DNA of 64,000 bases from Planotetraspora kaengkrachanensis (GTDB taxonomy: Bacteria; Actinomycetota; Actinomycetes; Streptosporangiales; Streptosporangiaceae), in the NCBI RefSeq assembly GCF_016862895.1, contig NZ_BONV01000008.1, positions 91,390 through 155,389 on the forward strand. Reading direction: 5' to 3'. The notes under the pieces were generated by a model. It had not been told where the DNA came from. It did not search any database and saw nothing but the letters and a program-made list of their open reading frames with translations. The position numbers and the translations under genes were made by a program. Positions 41,549 to 50,930 of this stretch are shown in pieces. How positions within the stretch are numbered: the first letter of the stretch is position 1; the number at the start of each line of letters is the position of its first letter.

Positions 41549-43051
41549 ATGACTCCGAGCCTCCCCCTGCTTGCCGTCGTCACGCTGGCCGCCGGGCTTC
41601 TGACGCCTCCCGCAGGTCAGGGCGATCCCGTGACGGACATCGTGGAGCACGCCGTCGCACCGGCGCTCGGCGGCTACTGGACGCCCGAGCGGATGGCGCG
41701 GGCGATCCCGATCGACCTGCTGCCCGCGCTCGGCGACGTGGGCGGCGCAGGGAAGATCGGCGGGATGGCCCGGGAGGTGCTGCCCGCACCCGGCGGAACC
41801 GGCCGTGGACCGGCCGCAATCCTGCCGGCGCCCGTCGGCGGCCTGGACGGGGCCGGCAAGGCGCTCCCCCGTGATCTCACCGCGCGCGACCTGACCGCCG
41901 GGGCGAAGGAGCCCTCCCGCGCGGAGAAGGCCGCGCGCGAGACGACCGCCCACGAGAAGACCGGCCCTCTCGAGACCGGCCCGGCCGCGACGCTCACGGA
42001 CCCCGCGAAGAGGCTCGCGACGCCGGGTAAGGCGCTCGCGACACCCGGGAAGACGCTCACGAAGCCGGGGAAGACGCTCGCCAGGCCGAAACGCACACTC
42101 GCTGTTCCGGGCCAGGCGCTCACGAATCCGGATCTGCTCGCGGCGGGGCGCCTACTGCCGCCCCCCGCGAAGTTCCTGCGCGACCACGGCCGCCCACTCC
42201 CACGGGGGGCCGAGCCGGCGGGCACCCTGCGGCGTGGCCTCGCCCTGCCAGGCGCGGCGGTGCGGGAGACCGGCGACGCGGCGCGCCTGAGGCAGTTCAA
42301 GTCGGCCGGGCAGGCCGTGGCTCCCGGCTCGGCGAGGGGCAAGGCCGCGATCGCCGCTCCCGCGTCCACCACGAACGGCTCGCACTGGGGGTCGGGCGGC
42401 TCGGTGACCAGGACGACCGGCCGGGTCTTCCTCACCATGAAGGGCGTCGACTTCGTGTGCTCCGCCAGCGCCGTGCGCAGCGCGAACCGCGACGTCGTCG
42501 TCACCGCCGGCCACTGCGTGAAGGACGGCGCCGGGCCCTGGGCGGAGAACTGGACTTTCGTCCCCGGCTACCAGGGGGGCCGGCAGCCGTACGGCGCCTA
42601 CTCCGCCCGGCGGATGTTCGTGCCCGGACCGTGGTCGCGAGGGGGCGACGACGACTACGACATGGGCATGGTGGCGGTGACCCGCCGCGACGGGCGGCAC
42701 CTGACCGACCTGGTGGGCGGGCAGGAGATCGGCTTCTACCCCAAGCGGGGCGTGCGCACCTACGGGTTCGGGTTCCCCGCCGACCCGCCCTATGACGGCG
42801 AGCACCTGCTGTACTGCGCCGGCACCGTCCACGGCGACCCGCAGCGCCAGACCCAGGACCAGGGCCTGCGGTGCGACCTGACTGCGGGCGCGAGCGGCGG
42901 GCCGTGGCTCACCGACTTCGACCCCGCGACCGGTCGCGGCACGCTCACCTCGGTGAGCAGCTTCAAGTACAGCAACGACCAGGGCACGATGTACGGGCCC
43001 TACTTCAGCACGGCCGCGAGGGACCTGTTCCGGCTGGCCGAGGGCGCCTGA
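41549..43051 (+). CDS. secreted trypsin-like serine protease with repetitive prodomain
   Basis: 500 residues from the ATG at 41549. A short hydrophobic start (LPLLAVVTLAAGLLTPP) acts as signal peptide, followed by a long Pro/Gly/Ala/Lys-rich region with seven-residue repeats (about 155-193) and a chymotrypsin-fold domain from about 280. Catalytic His322 in VTAGHC, Asp371 in DYDMGMV, Ser449 in AGASGGPW. Cys304/Cys323 and Cys423/Cys442 are probable disulfides. Its class resembles V8-like peptidases of actinomycetes. The repetitive region probably is a propeptide or cell-wall-spanning linker. Confidence 0.87.
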   Translation: MTPSLPLLAVVTLAAGLLTPPAGQGDPVTDIVEHAVAPALGGYWTPERMARAIPIDLLPALGDVGGAGKIGGMAREVLPAPGGTGRGPAAILPAPVGGLDGAGKALPRDLTARDLTAGAKEPSRAEKAARETTAHEKTGPLETGPAATLTDPAKRLATPGKALATPGKTLTKPGKTLARPKRTLAVPGQALTNPDLLAAGRLLPPPAKFLRDHGRPLPRGAEPAGTLRRGLALPGAAVRETGDAARLRQFKSAGQAVAPGSARGKAAIAAPASTTNGSHWGSGGSVTRTTGRVFLTMKGVDFVCSASAVRSANRDVVVTAGHCVKDGAGPWAENWTFVPGYQGGRQPYGAYSARRMFVPGPWSRGGDDDYDMGMVAVTRRDGRHLTDLVGGQEIGFYPKRGVRTYGFGFPADPPYDGEHLLYCAGTVHGDPQRQTQDQGLRCDLTAGASGGPWLTDFDPATGRGTLTSVSSFKYSNDQGTMYGPYFSTAARDLFRLAEGA

Positions 43052-43072
43052 CGGAGGCCCAGGTCCGCCGGA

Positions 43073-44002
43073 TCAGACGAGCGGATTCAGCGGTTCCGCG
43101 TTGTCCTCGTCGACGATGTCGACGGCGGATCTGACGATGACCGGGTCGGGCAGGCCGACGACCGACAAGTCCTTGTCCTCGTACTCGAACAACGACAACA
43201 CGTAGCGCATGGCCTCCAGGCGCCCGCGCTTCTTGTCATTGCTCTTGATGATCGTCCAGGGCGCGTCGGCCGTGTCCGTGTTGAGGAAGATGTCCTCCTT
43301 GGCGCGGGTGTAGTCGTCCCACAGGTCCAGCGAGGCGATGTCCATCGGCGACAGTTTCCACTGCCTGACCGGGTCGACCTGGCGGATCACGAAGCGGGTG
43401 CGCTGCTCGGCCCGGGACACGGAGAACCACAGCTTGACCAGGTGGATCCCGTCGCGCACCAGCATCCGCTCGAACTGCGGTGCCTGGTTCATGAACTCCA
43501 CATACTCCTCGTGGCTGCAAAAGCCCATGACCCGCTCGACCCCGGCCCGGTTGTACCAGGACCGGTCGAACAGCACGATCTCCCCCGCGGCCGGCAGGTG
43601 GTTGACGTAACGCTGGAAGTACCACTGCGTGCGCTCACGCTCGGAGGGCTTCTCCAGCGCGACCACCTTGGCCCCGCGCGGGTTGAGGTGCTCCATGAAC
43701 CGCTTGATCGTGCCGCCCTTGCCTGCCGCGTCGCGCCCCTCGAAGAGGATCACCAACCGGCCGCCGGTGTCCTTCAGCCAGTACTGCAGCTTGAGAAGCT
43801 CGATCTGGAGCAGCCTCTTGTCGCGGTCGTATGCGGCCCTGGGCAGCCGCTCCCGGTAGGGGTAGTGCTCGCGCCAGGTGTCGACCGGCCGGCCGTCCTC
43901 ACGTACGAGGATGGGATCGTCGTCGTCGTTGTCCACCACCGTCAGCCCGGGCGTGCGGCGCAGCAGTTCCCAGTCGCCCACCTTGTCCGGCAGTTCGGTC
44001 AT
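43073..44002 (-). CDS. ppk2: polyphosphate kinase 2
   Basis: 309 residues from an ATG at 44002 with AGGAG 8 nt upstream. Walker A GRDAAGKGG at 89-97, Walker B region IVLFDRSWYNRAGVERVMGF and the lid arginines in KPSERERTQWYFQRY identify a one-domain PPK2. It uses polyphosphate to phosphorylate nucleoside diphosphates (class I members favour ADP or GDP). Its - strand neighbours pit and a small membrane gene are also linked to phosphate, giving a phosphate-storage context. Confidence 0.93.
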   Translation of the reverse strand: MTELPDKVGDWELLRRTPGLTVVDNDDDDPILVREDGRPVDTWREHYPYRERLPRAAYDRDKRLLQIELLKLQYWLKDTGGRLVILFEGRDAAGKGGTIKRFMEHLNPRGAKVVALEKPSERERTQWYFQRYVNHLPAAGEIVLFDRSWYNRAGVERVMGFCSHEEYVEFMNQAPQFERMLVRDGIHLVKLWFSVSRAEQRTRFVIRQVDPVRQWKLSPMDIASLDLWDDYTRAKEDIFLNTDTADAPWTIIKSNDKKRGRLEAMRYVLSLFEYEDKDLSVVGLPDPVIVRSAVDIVDEDNAEPLNPLV

Positions 44003-44087
44003 GTGAGCATCTCCTGACCTCGAAAGTCCCACAGAAGTCGGTGACACTACACAACCATCTCAAACGGGAGATTGCGGCAGGGCACCG

Positions 44088-44318
44088 TCACTTCTTCAAC
44101 ATCACGTACAACCCGAGCGCGGCCCCTGCGACGACGAGCGTGAAGCACACCAGCGCGACGGCCAGGCCCGCCGCTCCGGTCCGGGACGCCGCGTGCTCCG
44201 ATGTGCGCATGGACAGCCCGACCAGTCCCACGGCGAAAAGGGCGACCAGGCCGACGCCCCCGGCCAGACCGGCGACCAGCACCTTCCACAGGGCGTCGAC
44301 GTCGACGTACTGGTTCAT
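44088..44318 (-). CDS. small two-helix membrane protein
   Basis: 76 residues with two hydrophobic helices (VLVAGLAGGVGLVALFAVGL and GLAVALVCFTLVVAGAALGL) joined by a short polar loop, with a KK C-terminus. No domain was recognised. Its start overlaps the end of pit by 4 bp (ATGA), so it is probably co-translated with the phosphate transporter and may be an accessory subunit; similar small genes follow pit in related actinomycetes. Confidence 0.75.
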   Translation of the reverse strand: MNQYVDVDALWKVLVAGLAGGVGLVALFAVGLVGLSMRTSEHAASRTGAAGLAVALVCFTLVVAGAALGLYVMLKK

Positions 44319-45460
44319 GCCACCTGCTCCTTGTCAGGTGCCAGGGACCCCGTCCACTCCTCGTTGACGTTGGCGTGCGTGACGGGAATCCTCCGCGCCG
44401 CCAGATAGAGCCCTCCGGCGAACAGCACGGCGGCGCCGAAGACGACCGCGACGCCTCCCACGCCGCCGATGGCGTCCGCTCCCTTCCACGCGCCCGCTCC
44501 GACGAGCGCCGCCGCGGGAATCGTGCACAGCCAGGCCGTGACCATGCGGCCCGCGACGCCCCAGCGGACCTCCGCCAGGCGCTTGCCGACCCCGGCGCCC
44601 ATGATCGACCCGCTGCAGACGTGGGTCGTGGAGAGCGGGAATCCGAAGTGGGTCGCAGCGAGGATCACGGCCGCCGACGAGCCCTCGGCCGCGAAGCCCT
44701 GGGGGCTCTCGATCTCGGTCAGCCCCTTGCCCAGCGTCCTGATCACGCGCCAGCCACCGATGTACGTGCCGAGCGATATGCACAGGGCGCAGGCGACGAT
44801 CACCCAGAACGGCGTCCCCGCGCCGGGGCTGATCGTGTGGTTGGCGATCAGCGCCAGCGTGATGACCCCCATCGTCTTCTGGGCGTCGTTCGTGCCGTGC
44901 GCGAGTGAGACCAGCGAGGCGGAGCCGATCTGGCCGAGCCGGAACCCCCGGGTCCTGGTCGAAGCCGGGACCCTCTGCGTGATCCGGTACACCAGGAAGG
45001 TCCCCGCGATGGCCACCAAGGCGGCGAAGACGGGCGACAGGAACGCGGGGACGATCACCTTGGACATCAGGCCGTCCACCTTCACGGCGCCGGTTCCGGC
45101 CGCGATGAGGGTGGCTCCCACGACGCCCCCGATCAACGCGTGGGACGAGCTGGACGGTATGCCGAAATACCAAGTCAGGAGGTTCCAGGCCAATCCGCCG
45201 ACCAGGCCGGCGAAGACGACGGTCAGCGTGATCGCGCCGCTTTCCACGATCCCGCTCGCGATCGTCGCGGCCACCTTCAGCGACAGGAACGCGCCCACGA
45301 AGTTGAGCACGGCCGACAGGGCGACGGCGATGCGCGGACGTAGCGCACGGGTCGCGATCGACGTGGCCATGGCGTTGGCGGTGTCATGGAAACCGTTGGT
45401 GAAGTCGAAGGCGAGCGCCGTGACAACGACTACTCCCAGGAGCAGGGTGCTGGCGTCCAT
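44315..45460 (-). CDS. pit: inorganic phosphate transporter, PiT family
   Basis: 381 residues with about ten membrane helices. The two inverted PiT signature repeats are GFHDTANAMATSIATRAL near residue 25 and SLAHGTNDAQKTMGVI near residue 185, with SSSHAL and STTHVCSG loops. It imports phosphate as a metal-phosphate/proton symporter. ATGA overlap with the next small membrane gene. A PHO-box-like direct repeat lies upstream, in agreement with control by PhoP. Confidence 0.92.
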   Translation of the reverse strand: MDASTLLLGVVVVTALAFDFTNGFHDTANAMATSIATRALRPRIAVALSAVLNFVGAFLSLKVAATIASGIVESGAITLTVVFAGLVGGLAWNLLTWYFGIPSSSSHALIGGVVGATLIAAGTGAVKVDGLMSKVIVPAFLSPVFAALVAIAGTFLVYRITQRVPASTRTRGFRLGQIGSASLVSLAHGTNDAQKTMGVITLALIANHTISPGAGTPFWVIVACALCISLGTYIGGWRVIRTLGKGLTEIESPQGFAAEGSSAAVILAATHFGFPLSTTHVCSGSIMGAGVGKRLAEVRWGVAGRMVTAWLCTIPAAALVGAGAWKGADAIGGVGGVAVVFGAAVLFAGGLYLAARRIPVTHANVNEEWTGSLAPDKEQVA

Positions 45461-45520
45461 GCCACGGTCCCTGCACCAACTTCGGGGCGATAATCCCTTT
45501 TATCCGATTTTTCGCCTCGC

Positions 45521-45542
45521 GTTCACCTTCAGTTTCGGTGCT
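45521..45542. promoter_or_regulatory. PHO-box-like direct repeat
   Basis: GTTCACCTTCA (45521-45531) followed by GTTTCGGTGCT (45532-45542): two 11-bp units, the first with a perfect GTTCACC core of the actinomycete PhoP box, the second degenerate. It lies 61 bp before the pit start. The orientation is opposite to pit transcription, and only one unit is good. Confidence 0.35.
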
Positions 45543-45554
45543 CGGAGCCTCGGA

Positions 45555-47000
45555 TCACAGCGCCAGACCGGTGAGGACCATGACCTTCTCGTAGGTCAGG
45601 TCGTCCATCGCGGAGTGCAACCCTTCGCGCCCGATGCCCGATTCCTTGACCCCGCCGTAGGGCATCTGGTCGGCCCGGTAGGACGGCACGTCGCCGATGA
45701 TCACGCCGCCGACCTCCAGTTCGCGGTTCGCCCGGAAGGCCGCGTCGAGGCTCCGGGTGAAGACGCCGGCCTGCAGGCCGTACTTGGAGTCGTTCACCGC
45801 CGCGAAAGCCTCGTCGACGGAGCCCACCCGCTGGATGACCATGACGGGGCCGAAGACCTCCTCGCTGACGACCTTCGCGTCCGAGGGCACGTCGGTGAGC
45901 ACGGTGGGAGCGACGGTCGCGCCGTCCCGCGTGCCCCCGGTCAACAGCCGCGCGCCGGCCGAGACGGCCTCGGCGACCCAGTTCTCCACACGCACCGCGG
46001 CGTCCTCGCTGACGAGCGGCCCGACCTGGGTCTTGTCGTCCTCGGGGTCGCCGGTGACGAGCGTGCCGACGGCCGACAGCAGCTTCCCGGTGAACTCCTC
46101 GGCCACGGAGTCCTCGACGATCACCCGCTGTACGGCGATGCAGCTCTGGCCGGCCTGGTAGTTGGAGAACAGGGCGATCCGGCTCGCCGCCCAGTCGAGG
46201 TCGGCGTCCCCGAGGACGACCGCGGCGGCGTTGCCCCCGAGTTCGAGCGTGACGTGCTTGCGCGGGACCTGGTCCTTGATCGCGAACCCGACCGGCCCCG
46301 AGCCGGTGAACGAGACCACCGGAAGCCGGGGGTCGGTCACGAGCGCTCCGGCCCGGTCGTTCGGGACGGGCAGGACGGAGAACATGCCCTCGGGCAGGTC
46401 GGTCTCGACGAGGATCTCCCCCAGCACGAGTGAGGAGAGCGGGGTCGCGGGCGCGGGCTTGACGATGATCGGGGCGCCGACGGCGATCGCCGGGGCGACC
46501 TTGTGCGCGACCAGGTTCAGCGGGAAGTTGAACGGCGTGATCGCCAGCACCGGCCCGTACGGCACGCGGGTGACGTAGGCGAGGCGTCCCTGGGCCGCCG
46601 GCTCGGTGTCGAGGCGCTGTACGGCGCCGCTGAACCGCCGGGCCTCCTCCGCGGCGAACCGGAACGTGGCCACGGCCCGCCCGACCTCGCCCCTGGCCCA
46701 TTGGATCGGCTTGCCGTTCTCCGCGGTGATCAGCCGGGCGATCTCCTCCGAGCGCTCGGCGAGACGCCGGGAGACGTGAGCGAGGGCCTCGGCCCGGACG
46801 TGGACGGGAAGCGCCGCGGCCTGCCGGCTGACGGCGTGTGCGGCCGCCACGGCCTCCTCGACCTGATCCGCGGTCGGCACGGAGGCGACGCCGACGATCC
46901 GCCCGTCATGGGAGTTGGTCACGGTCAGCTCGGCGTCCCCCGTCGCGGGGCGGCCGGCGAGCCAGAAGGGGCGAAGGTCGGTGTCACGGCGCACGTCCAT
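45555..47000 (-). CDS. aldehyde dehydrogenase family protein
   Basis: 481 residues. Cofactor and catalytic residues are present: Asn158 in TPFNFP, Glu253 in LELGGN, Cys287 in GQSCIA. The pattern YQAGQSCIAVQRV and the PYGGVKESGIGREG C-terminus resemble lactaldehyde/glycolaldehyde and non-phosphorylating glyceraldehyde-3-phosphate type enzymes. The substrate cannot be fixed. ATG at 47000. The 215-bp gap upstream, shared with a divergent TetR gene, has no clear palindrome. Confidence 0.85.
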   Translation of the reverse strand: MDVRRDTDLRPFWLAGRPATGDAELTVTNSHDGRIVGVASVPTADQVEEAVAAAHAVSRQAAALPVHVRAEALAHVSRRLAERSEEIARLITAENGKPIQWARGEVGRAVATFRFAAEEARRFSGAVQRLDTEPAAQGRLAYVTRVPYGPVLAITPFNFPLNLVAHKVAPAIAVGAPIIVKPAPATPLSSLVLGEILVETDLPEGMFSVLPVPNDRAGALVTDPRLPVVSFTGSGPVGFAIKDQVPRKHVTLELGGNAAAVVLGDADLDWAASRIALFSNYQAGQSCIAVQRVIVEDSVAEEFTGKLLSAVGTLVTGDPEDDKTQVGPLVSEDAAVRVENWVAEAVSAGARLLTGGTRDGATVAPTVLTDVPSDAKVVSEEVFGPVMVIQRVGSVDEAFAAVNDSKYGLQAGVFTRSLDAAFRANRELEVGGVIIGDVPSYRADQMPYGGVKESGIGREGLHSAMDDLTYEKVMVLTGLAL

Positions 47001-47215
47001 GTTCTGACGGTATGTCAGCAGGTCGGGACAGGCTCTACGCCTTCCGGCACAACCCTCCGGCAGAGGTGTACCGATGTGGACAAGTTTGGTACGTCACAAA
47101 TGCAGCGCAATTTCAGGATGTTTTCCGTTTCAGAGCGGTTTGAAAGCCGAGCGGCATGGTTAAGTCATCATCCGGGTTCGACGGAGGACTCTAATTCGAG
47201 AAGGGCTCGTCGCTG

Positions 47216-47842
47216 ATGGGTACGCCGGCGCCGCTCGGTCTTCAGGGTGCCTACGCGCGCGGCCAACGGAGCAACTACGACGAGCTCCGTACCAAGCTCC
47301 TCGACGTCGCCAGCGGGCTCCTCACGACGGACGGCCCGGAGAGCCTCACCGTACGGCGGATCGCCACCGAGTCCGACTGCCCGACCCAGGTCATCTACAC
47401 GATGTTCGGCAGCAAGGAAGGTCTGGCGGAGGCGCTGTACCTGGAGGGCTTCGAGCGGTTCCGCCGGCGTCTCGAGACCGTGCCGCTGCGCAGCGACCCC
47501 CTCGACTACCTGGCGGCCCTGGGCGTCGCCTACCGCGACGCCGCCCTCGCCGAGCCGGGCTACTACAGCCTCATGTTCGAGCGGGCCATCCCCGGATTCG
47601 TGCCGAGCGAGCGGGCGAGGACGCTCGCCCGCGCCGCGCTGAACATCTTCGACCGGGTGATCGCCGACTGCATCTCGGCCGGTCACCTCGTCCCCACGCA
47701 GCCCAGGAGGGTGGCCGACGCGCTGTGGGCCGCGGCTCAGGGGGCGCTGAGCTTGGAACGTGCCGGTCACCTGCAGGACTCCAAGACCTTCGAGACCGTC
47801 ACCACCGCGACGATCTCCTCGTTCCTGACCAGGCACGGCTGA
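47216..47842 (+). CDS. TetR-family transcriptional regulator
   Basis: 208 residues. The HTH region SLTVRRIATESDCPTQVIYTMFGSKEGLAEALY at about 42-74 differs from classical TetR proteins in the recognition helix. The C-terminal domain (YYSLMFERAIPGF, then LWAAAQGALSLERAG) is of the WHG type. It is divergent from the aldehyde dehydrogenase gene, a likely target, and convergent with the PucR gene. No obvious operator palindrome was seen. Confidence 0.82.
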   Translation: MGTPAPLGLQGAYARGQRSNYDELRTKLLDVASGLLTTDGPESLTVRRIATESDCPTQVIYTMFGSKEGLAEALYLEGFERFRRRLETVPLRSDPLDYLAALGVAYRDAALAEPGYYSLMFERAIPGFVPSERARTLARAALNIFDRVIADCISAGHLVPTQPRRVADALWAAAQGALSLERAGHLQDSKTFETVTTATISSFLTRHG

Positions 47843-47860
47843 CCGACCGCAGGCGGCGCC

Positions 47861-49294
47861 TCACAGGCGCAGCGCGATCCAGAGCTCGGCCCGCGCCGAC
47901 GGATCGTCGAGATCACGGCCGAGCAGCTCGCTGACCCGCTTCATCCGGTACCTGAGCGTGTGCCGGTGGATCCCCAGCCGCTGCGCCGCCGCGTCCCAGT
48001 GACCGTTGCTGGCGAGGTAGGCGCGCAGCGACTCGACCAGGTCGCCTCGTGAGCCGTACTCGCGCAGCGGCGCCAGCAGCGCGGCCGCGAAAGCCGTGGC
48101 CTGGCCGGGGTCCAGCAGCGCGAGCAGCCCCTGACCGGCCAGCTCGGCGAAGTACGCCACCGGGTCGGCCGAGGCCAGCGCGCGCTCGGCCTGATCGAGG
48201 CCGAGGGCGAGACCGGCTCCGGGCACGCCCACACCGACCCGGCCGTGCCCGGCCGCGCGGCGGGCGAGCGGTTCCACGTCGCCCGCGGGGGCCAGCGCGA
48301 CGACCACCCGGCCCCACGGAGCGGTGAAGCACGGCAGCGCCTCGGCGAGCGCCTCAGCGTCGGCCGTCTCGCAGGCGAGCACCGCCACCGCTCCCTCCGA
48401 CAGTGTCCCGCCCAGCGCCGCCAGCACGTCGGCGGCGGCCTCCGCCTGACCGGCGAGCAGCAGACGGAACACGGCCGCCCGGACGCGGCCCGCGGCGGCG
48501 CGCTGGTCGCGGCCCTGCTCCAGGGCGAGCGTGAGCAGGGAGCCCGCCGCGTTGACGACGGTGTGCTCGATCGGCGAGAACGCCCGCACGGCCCCCACGA
48601 CGACGAATCCACGGCGGCCCACCGGCTGCACGATCACGTGCTCGCCGGGAGTGGCCAGGGCGAGACTGGCCGGCGACGACGTCCGCCTCAGCCGGGCCAG
48701 CTCGGGCCGCAACGCGGCGGCCTTCTCCTCCGCCGGCGGGCCCGTCCCCGTGGCGTCCGCGAAATGCCTGACCGCTCCCGCGTCGTCGAGGAGGAGCGCC
48801 CATCCGGAGATCTCCCGGGCCAGGCGGTCGATGACCGCCCCGGTGCCCGACGGCTGGAGCGCTGCCCGGGTGAGGCGGCCCTGCGCCGCGAAGGCCCCCC
48901 TGATCTCCTCGTACTGTTCGGCCGCGATGAGCTCGCTGACGGCCTTGCCGATCGCGATGAACGGGGTGTCTCGCGGCACCTCGACGAGCGGCAGACCGGC
49001 GGCCGCCGCGGCGTCCACGTAGGAAGGCGGCACCAGATCGTGGCCGAGGCCCACGCCGAATCCCAGCCCGGTCGCGCCCCGGGCGACCAGCCGCGAGATG
49101 TACGGCACCGCGTCGTCCGGGGTGAGCCGCATGCCGGTCGTCAGCACCAGCTCCCCGCCCTCGAGGAACGGTGTGGGATCCTCGAGCTCGCTGACCGCCA
49201 CCCAGCGGACCGGCCGATCCAACGTGTCGTGGCCGGCCAGGACCTCCAGGTGGAGCGGCGTGATCGCCGTCACCCGGCGCAGCGTCGGCGCCAC
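47861..49294 (-). CDS. PucR-family transcriptional regulator
   Basis: 477 residues from a GTG at 49294 with GGGGGG upstream; the frame continues further but the PucR N-terminal domain starts here (RRVTAITPLHLEVLAGHD). PucR domain at about 1-125, a GGDEF-like middle, and a C-terminal HTH_30 domain (YLASNGHWDAAAQRLGIHRH) that binds DNA. PucR-type proteins control purine, GABA and amino acid degradation. It is divergent from gabT, so it most probably activates that gene in response to GABA or a related amine. Confidence 0.87.
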   Translation of the reverse strand: MAPTLRRVTAITPLHLEVLAGHDTLDRPVRWVAVSELEDPTPFLEGGELVLTTGMRLTPDDAVPYISRLVARGATGLGFGVGLGHDLVPPSYVDAAAAAGLPLVEVPRDTPFIAIGKAVSELIAAEQYEEIRGAFAAQGRLTRAALQPSGTGAVIDRLAREISGWALLLDDAGAVRHFADATGTGPPAEEKAAALRPELARLRRTSSPASLALATPGEHVIVQPVGRRGFVVVGAVRAFSPIEHTVVNAAGSLLTLALEQGRDQRAAAGRVRAAVFRLLLAGQAEAAADVLAALGGTLSEGAVAVLACETADAEALAEALPCFTAPWGRVVVALAPAGDVEPLARRAAGHGRVGVGVPGAGLALGLDQAERALASADPVAYFAELAGQGLLALLDPGQATAFAAALLAPLREYGSRGDLVESLRAYLASNGHWDAAAQRLGIHRHTLRYRMKRVSELLGRDLDDPSARAELWIALRL

Positions 49295-49384
49295 CAGCCC
49301 CCCAAAGCCCAACTTGTCCGAGTTGGCCAAAAGTATGGCCTTATTCTGCCATGACGACGTATCGGCAGGTGGAGGCGGCGGCCG

Positions 49385-49390
49385 TACCGT
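49385..49390 (+). promoter_or_regulatory. -10 element of a leaderless promoter (gabT)
   Basis: TACCGT ends 7 nt before the gabT ATG at 49398. There is no ribosome binding site before the ATG, consistent with a leaderless mRNA. Upstream, TTGGCC and ATGGCC repeats at 49322-49342 are candidate PucR contacts. Confidence 0.4.
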
Positions 49391-49397
49391 CGATGAC

Positions 49398-50759
49398 ATG
49401 ACCGTCGAAGGCACCACCGGCACCGTCCATGGCGGCCCGCGGCTTCCGCAGGAACGCCGCCTCGTCACCGAGATACCGGGCCCCCGGTCGCGTGAACTGT
49501 TCGCGCGCAAGCAGTCCGCCGTGCCCCCGGGCATCGGCACCACGCTTCCCATCTTCGTGACCCACGCCGGCGGCGGCGTCGTCGTGGACGTGGACGGCAA
49601 CTCCCTCATCGACTTCGGCTCGGGCATCGCCGTGACGAGCGTGGGGAACTCAGCCCCCCGCGTGGTCGAGCGGGTTCAGCGGCAGGTGGCCGACTTCACC
49701 CACACCTGCTTCATGGTCACGCCGTACGAGTCGTACGTCGCGGTGTGCGAGAAGCTCAACGAGCTCACCCCCGGCGATCATGAAAAGCGCACGTTCCTGG
49801 TCAACAGCGGCGCCGAGGCCGTCGAGAACGCGGTGAAGGTGGCCAGGCACGCCACCGGACGGCCGGCGGTCGTGGTGTTCGACCACGGTTACCACGGCCG
49901 GACCCTTCTCACGATGACGCTGACCGCCAAGAACATGCCGTACAAGGACGGCTTCGGCCCGTTCGCCCCCGAGGTCTACCGGGTGCCGCTCGCCTACCCG
50001 TTCCGCTGGCCGTCCGGACCGGAGAACTGCGCGGACGAGGCCGCGGCCCAGGCCATCGACATGATCGAGAAGCAGATCGGCGCGGGCAACGTCGCCGCCG
50101 TGGTCATCGAGCCGATCGCCGGCGAGGGCGGCTTCATCGAGCCCGCGCGCGGGTTCCTGCCGAAGATCGCCGAATTCTGCCGGGCCAACGGGATCGTCTT
50201 CGTCGCCGACGAGGTGCAGACGGGCTTCGCCAGGACCGGTCACCTGTTCGCCTGCGAGGACGAGGGCATCGTCCCCGACATCATCTGCACGGCCAAGGGC
50301 ATCGCGGGCGGTCTTCCGCTGGCCGCCGTCACCGGTCGCGCGGACCTGCTCGACTCGGTCCACGTCAGCGGGCTCGGGGGAACCTACGGCGGCAACCCCC
50401 TCGCCTGCGAGGCGGCCCTCGGCGTCCTGGAGACGATCGAGCAGGACAAGCTCGTCGACCGTGCCGCGCACATCGGCGAGATCATGCTGCCTCGCCTTCG
50501 CTCCCTCAAGGAGCGGTTCGGCATCGTGGGAGACGTCCGCGGCCGCGGGGCCATGACGGCGATCGAGCTCGTGGTCCCGGGCACCAAGGACCCGCTGCCC
50601 GCCGGCCCGATCGCGGCCAGGTGCCACGCCGAAGGGCTCCTGGTGCTCACCGCAGGCACCTACGGCAATGTGCTCCGATTCCTTCCGCCACTGGTGATTC
50701 CGGACCATTTGCTGGAGGAAGGGCTTTCCATCCTGGAGAGAGCAATCAGTGCTGACTAG
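49398..50759 (+). CDS. gabT: 4-aminobutyrate aminotransferase
   Basis: 453 residues, class III PLP aminotransferase. The PLP lysine is at 300 in CTAKGIAGG, with the cofactor Asp271 in ADEVQTGF and the phosphate-binding SGAEAVENAVK. The pattern matches GabT of actinomycetes, which transfers the amino group of GABA to 2-oxoglutarate, giving succinate semialdehyde. The aldehyde dehydrogenase at 45555 could act next. Divergent from a PucR regulator and followed by a strong terminator. Confidence 0.9.
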   Translation: MTVEGTTGTVHGGPRLPQERRLVTEIPGPRSRELFARKQSAVPPGIGTTLPIFVTHAGGGVVVDVDGNSLIDFGSGIAVTSVGNSAPRVVERVQRQVADFTHTCFMVTPYESYVAVCEKLNELTPGDHEKRTFLVNSGAEAVENAVKVARHATGRPAVVVFDHGYHGRTLLTMTLTAKNMPYKDGFGPFAPEVYRVPLAYPFRWPSGPENCADEAAAQAIDMIEKQIGAGNVAAVVIEPIAGEGGFIEPARGFLPKIAEFCRANGIVFVADEVQTGFARTGHLFACEDEGIVPDIICTAKGIAGGLPLAAVTGRADLLDSVHVSGLGGTYGGNPLACEAALGVLETIEQDKLVDRAAHIGEIMLPRLRSLKERFGIVGDVRGRGAMTAIELVVPGTKDPLPAGPIAARCHAEGLLVLTAGTYGNVLRFLPPLVIPDHLLEEGLSILERAISAD

Positions 50760-50776
50760 AGCCCTTAAATAAGATT

Positions 50777-50820
50777 AAAAGGGACACCCGGCTTGGCGCC
50801 GGGTGTCCCTTTTGTTGTTG
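50777..50820 (+). terminator. intrinsic terminator of gabT
   Basis: Perfect 16-bp stem AAAAGGGACACCCGGC (50777-50792) with its complement at 50798-50813, a 5-nt loop and the T-rich tail TTTTGTTGTTG. This is the clearest rho-independent terminator in the window, rare for its T-tract. The gap to 50930 shows nothing else. Confidence 0.9.
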
Positions 50821-50930
50821 TAACGCCCGCACCATGCCGCGATTTAACCGCCCCTTGGCCTGACACGCGCCGATCACAGCCCGTAACCGCGTTATAACGG
50901 TTTCGATACTCGATCGAGGGGGGACGGGGC

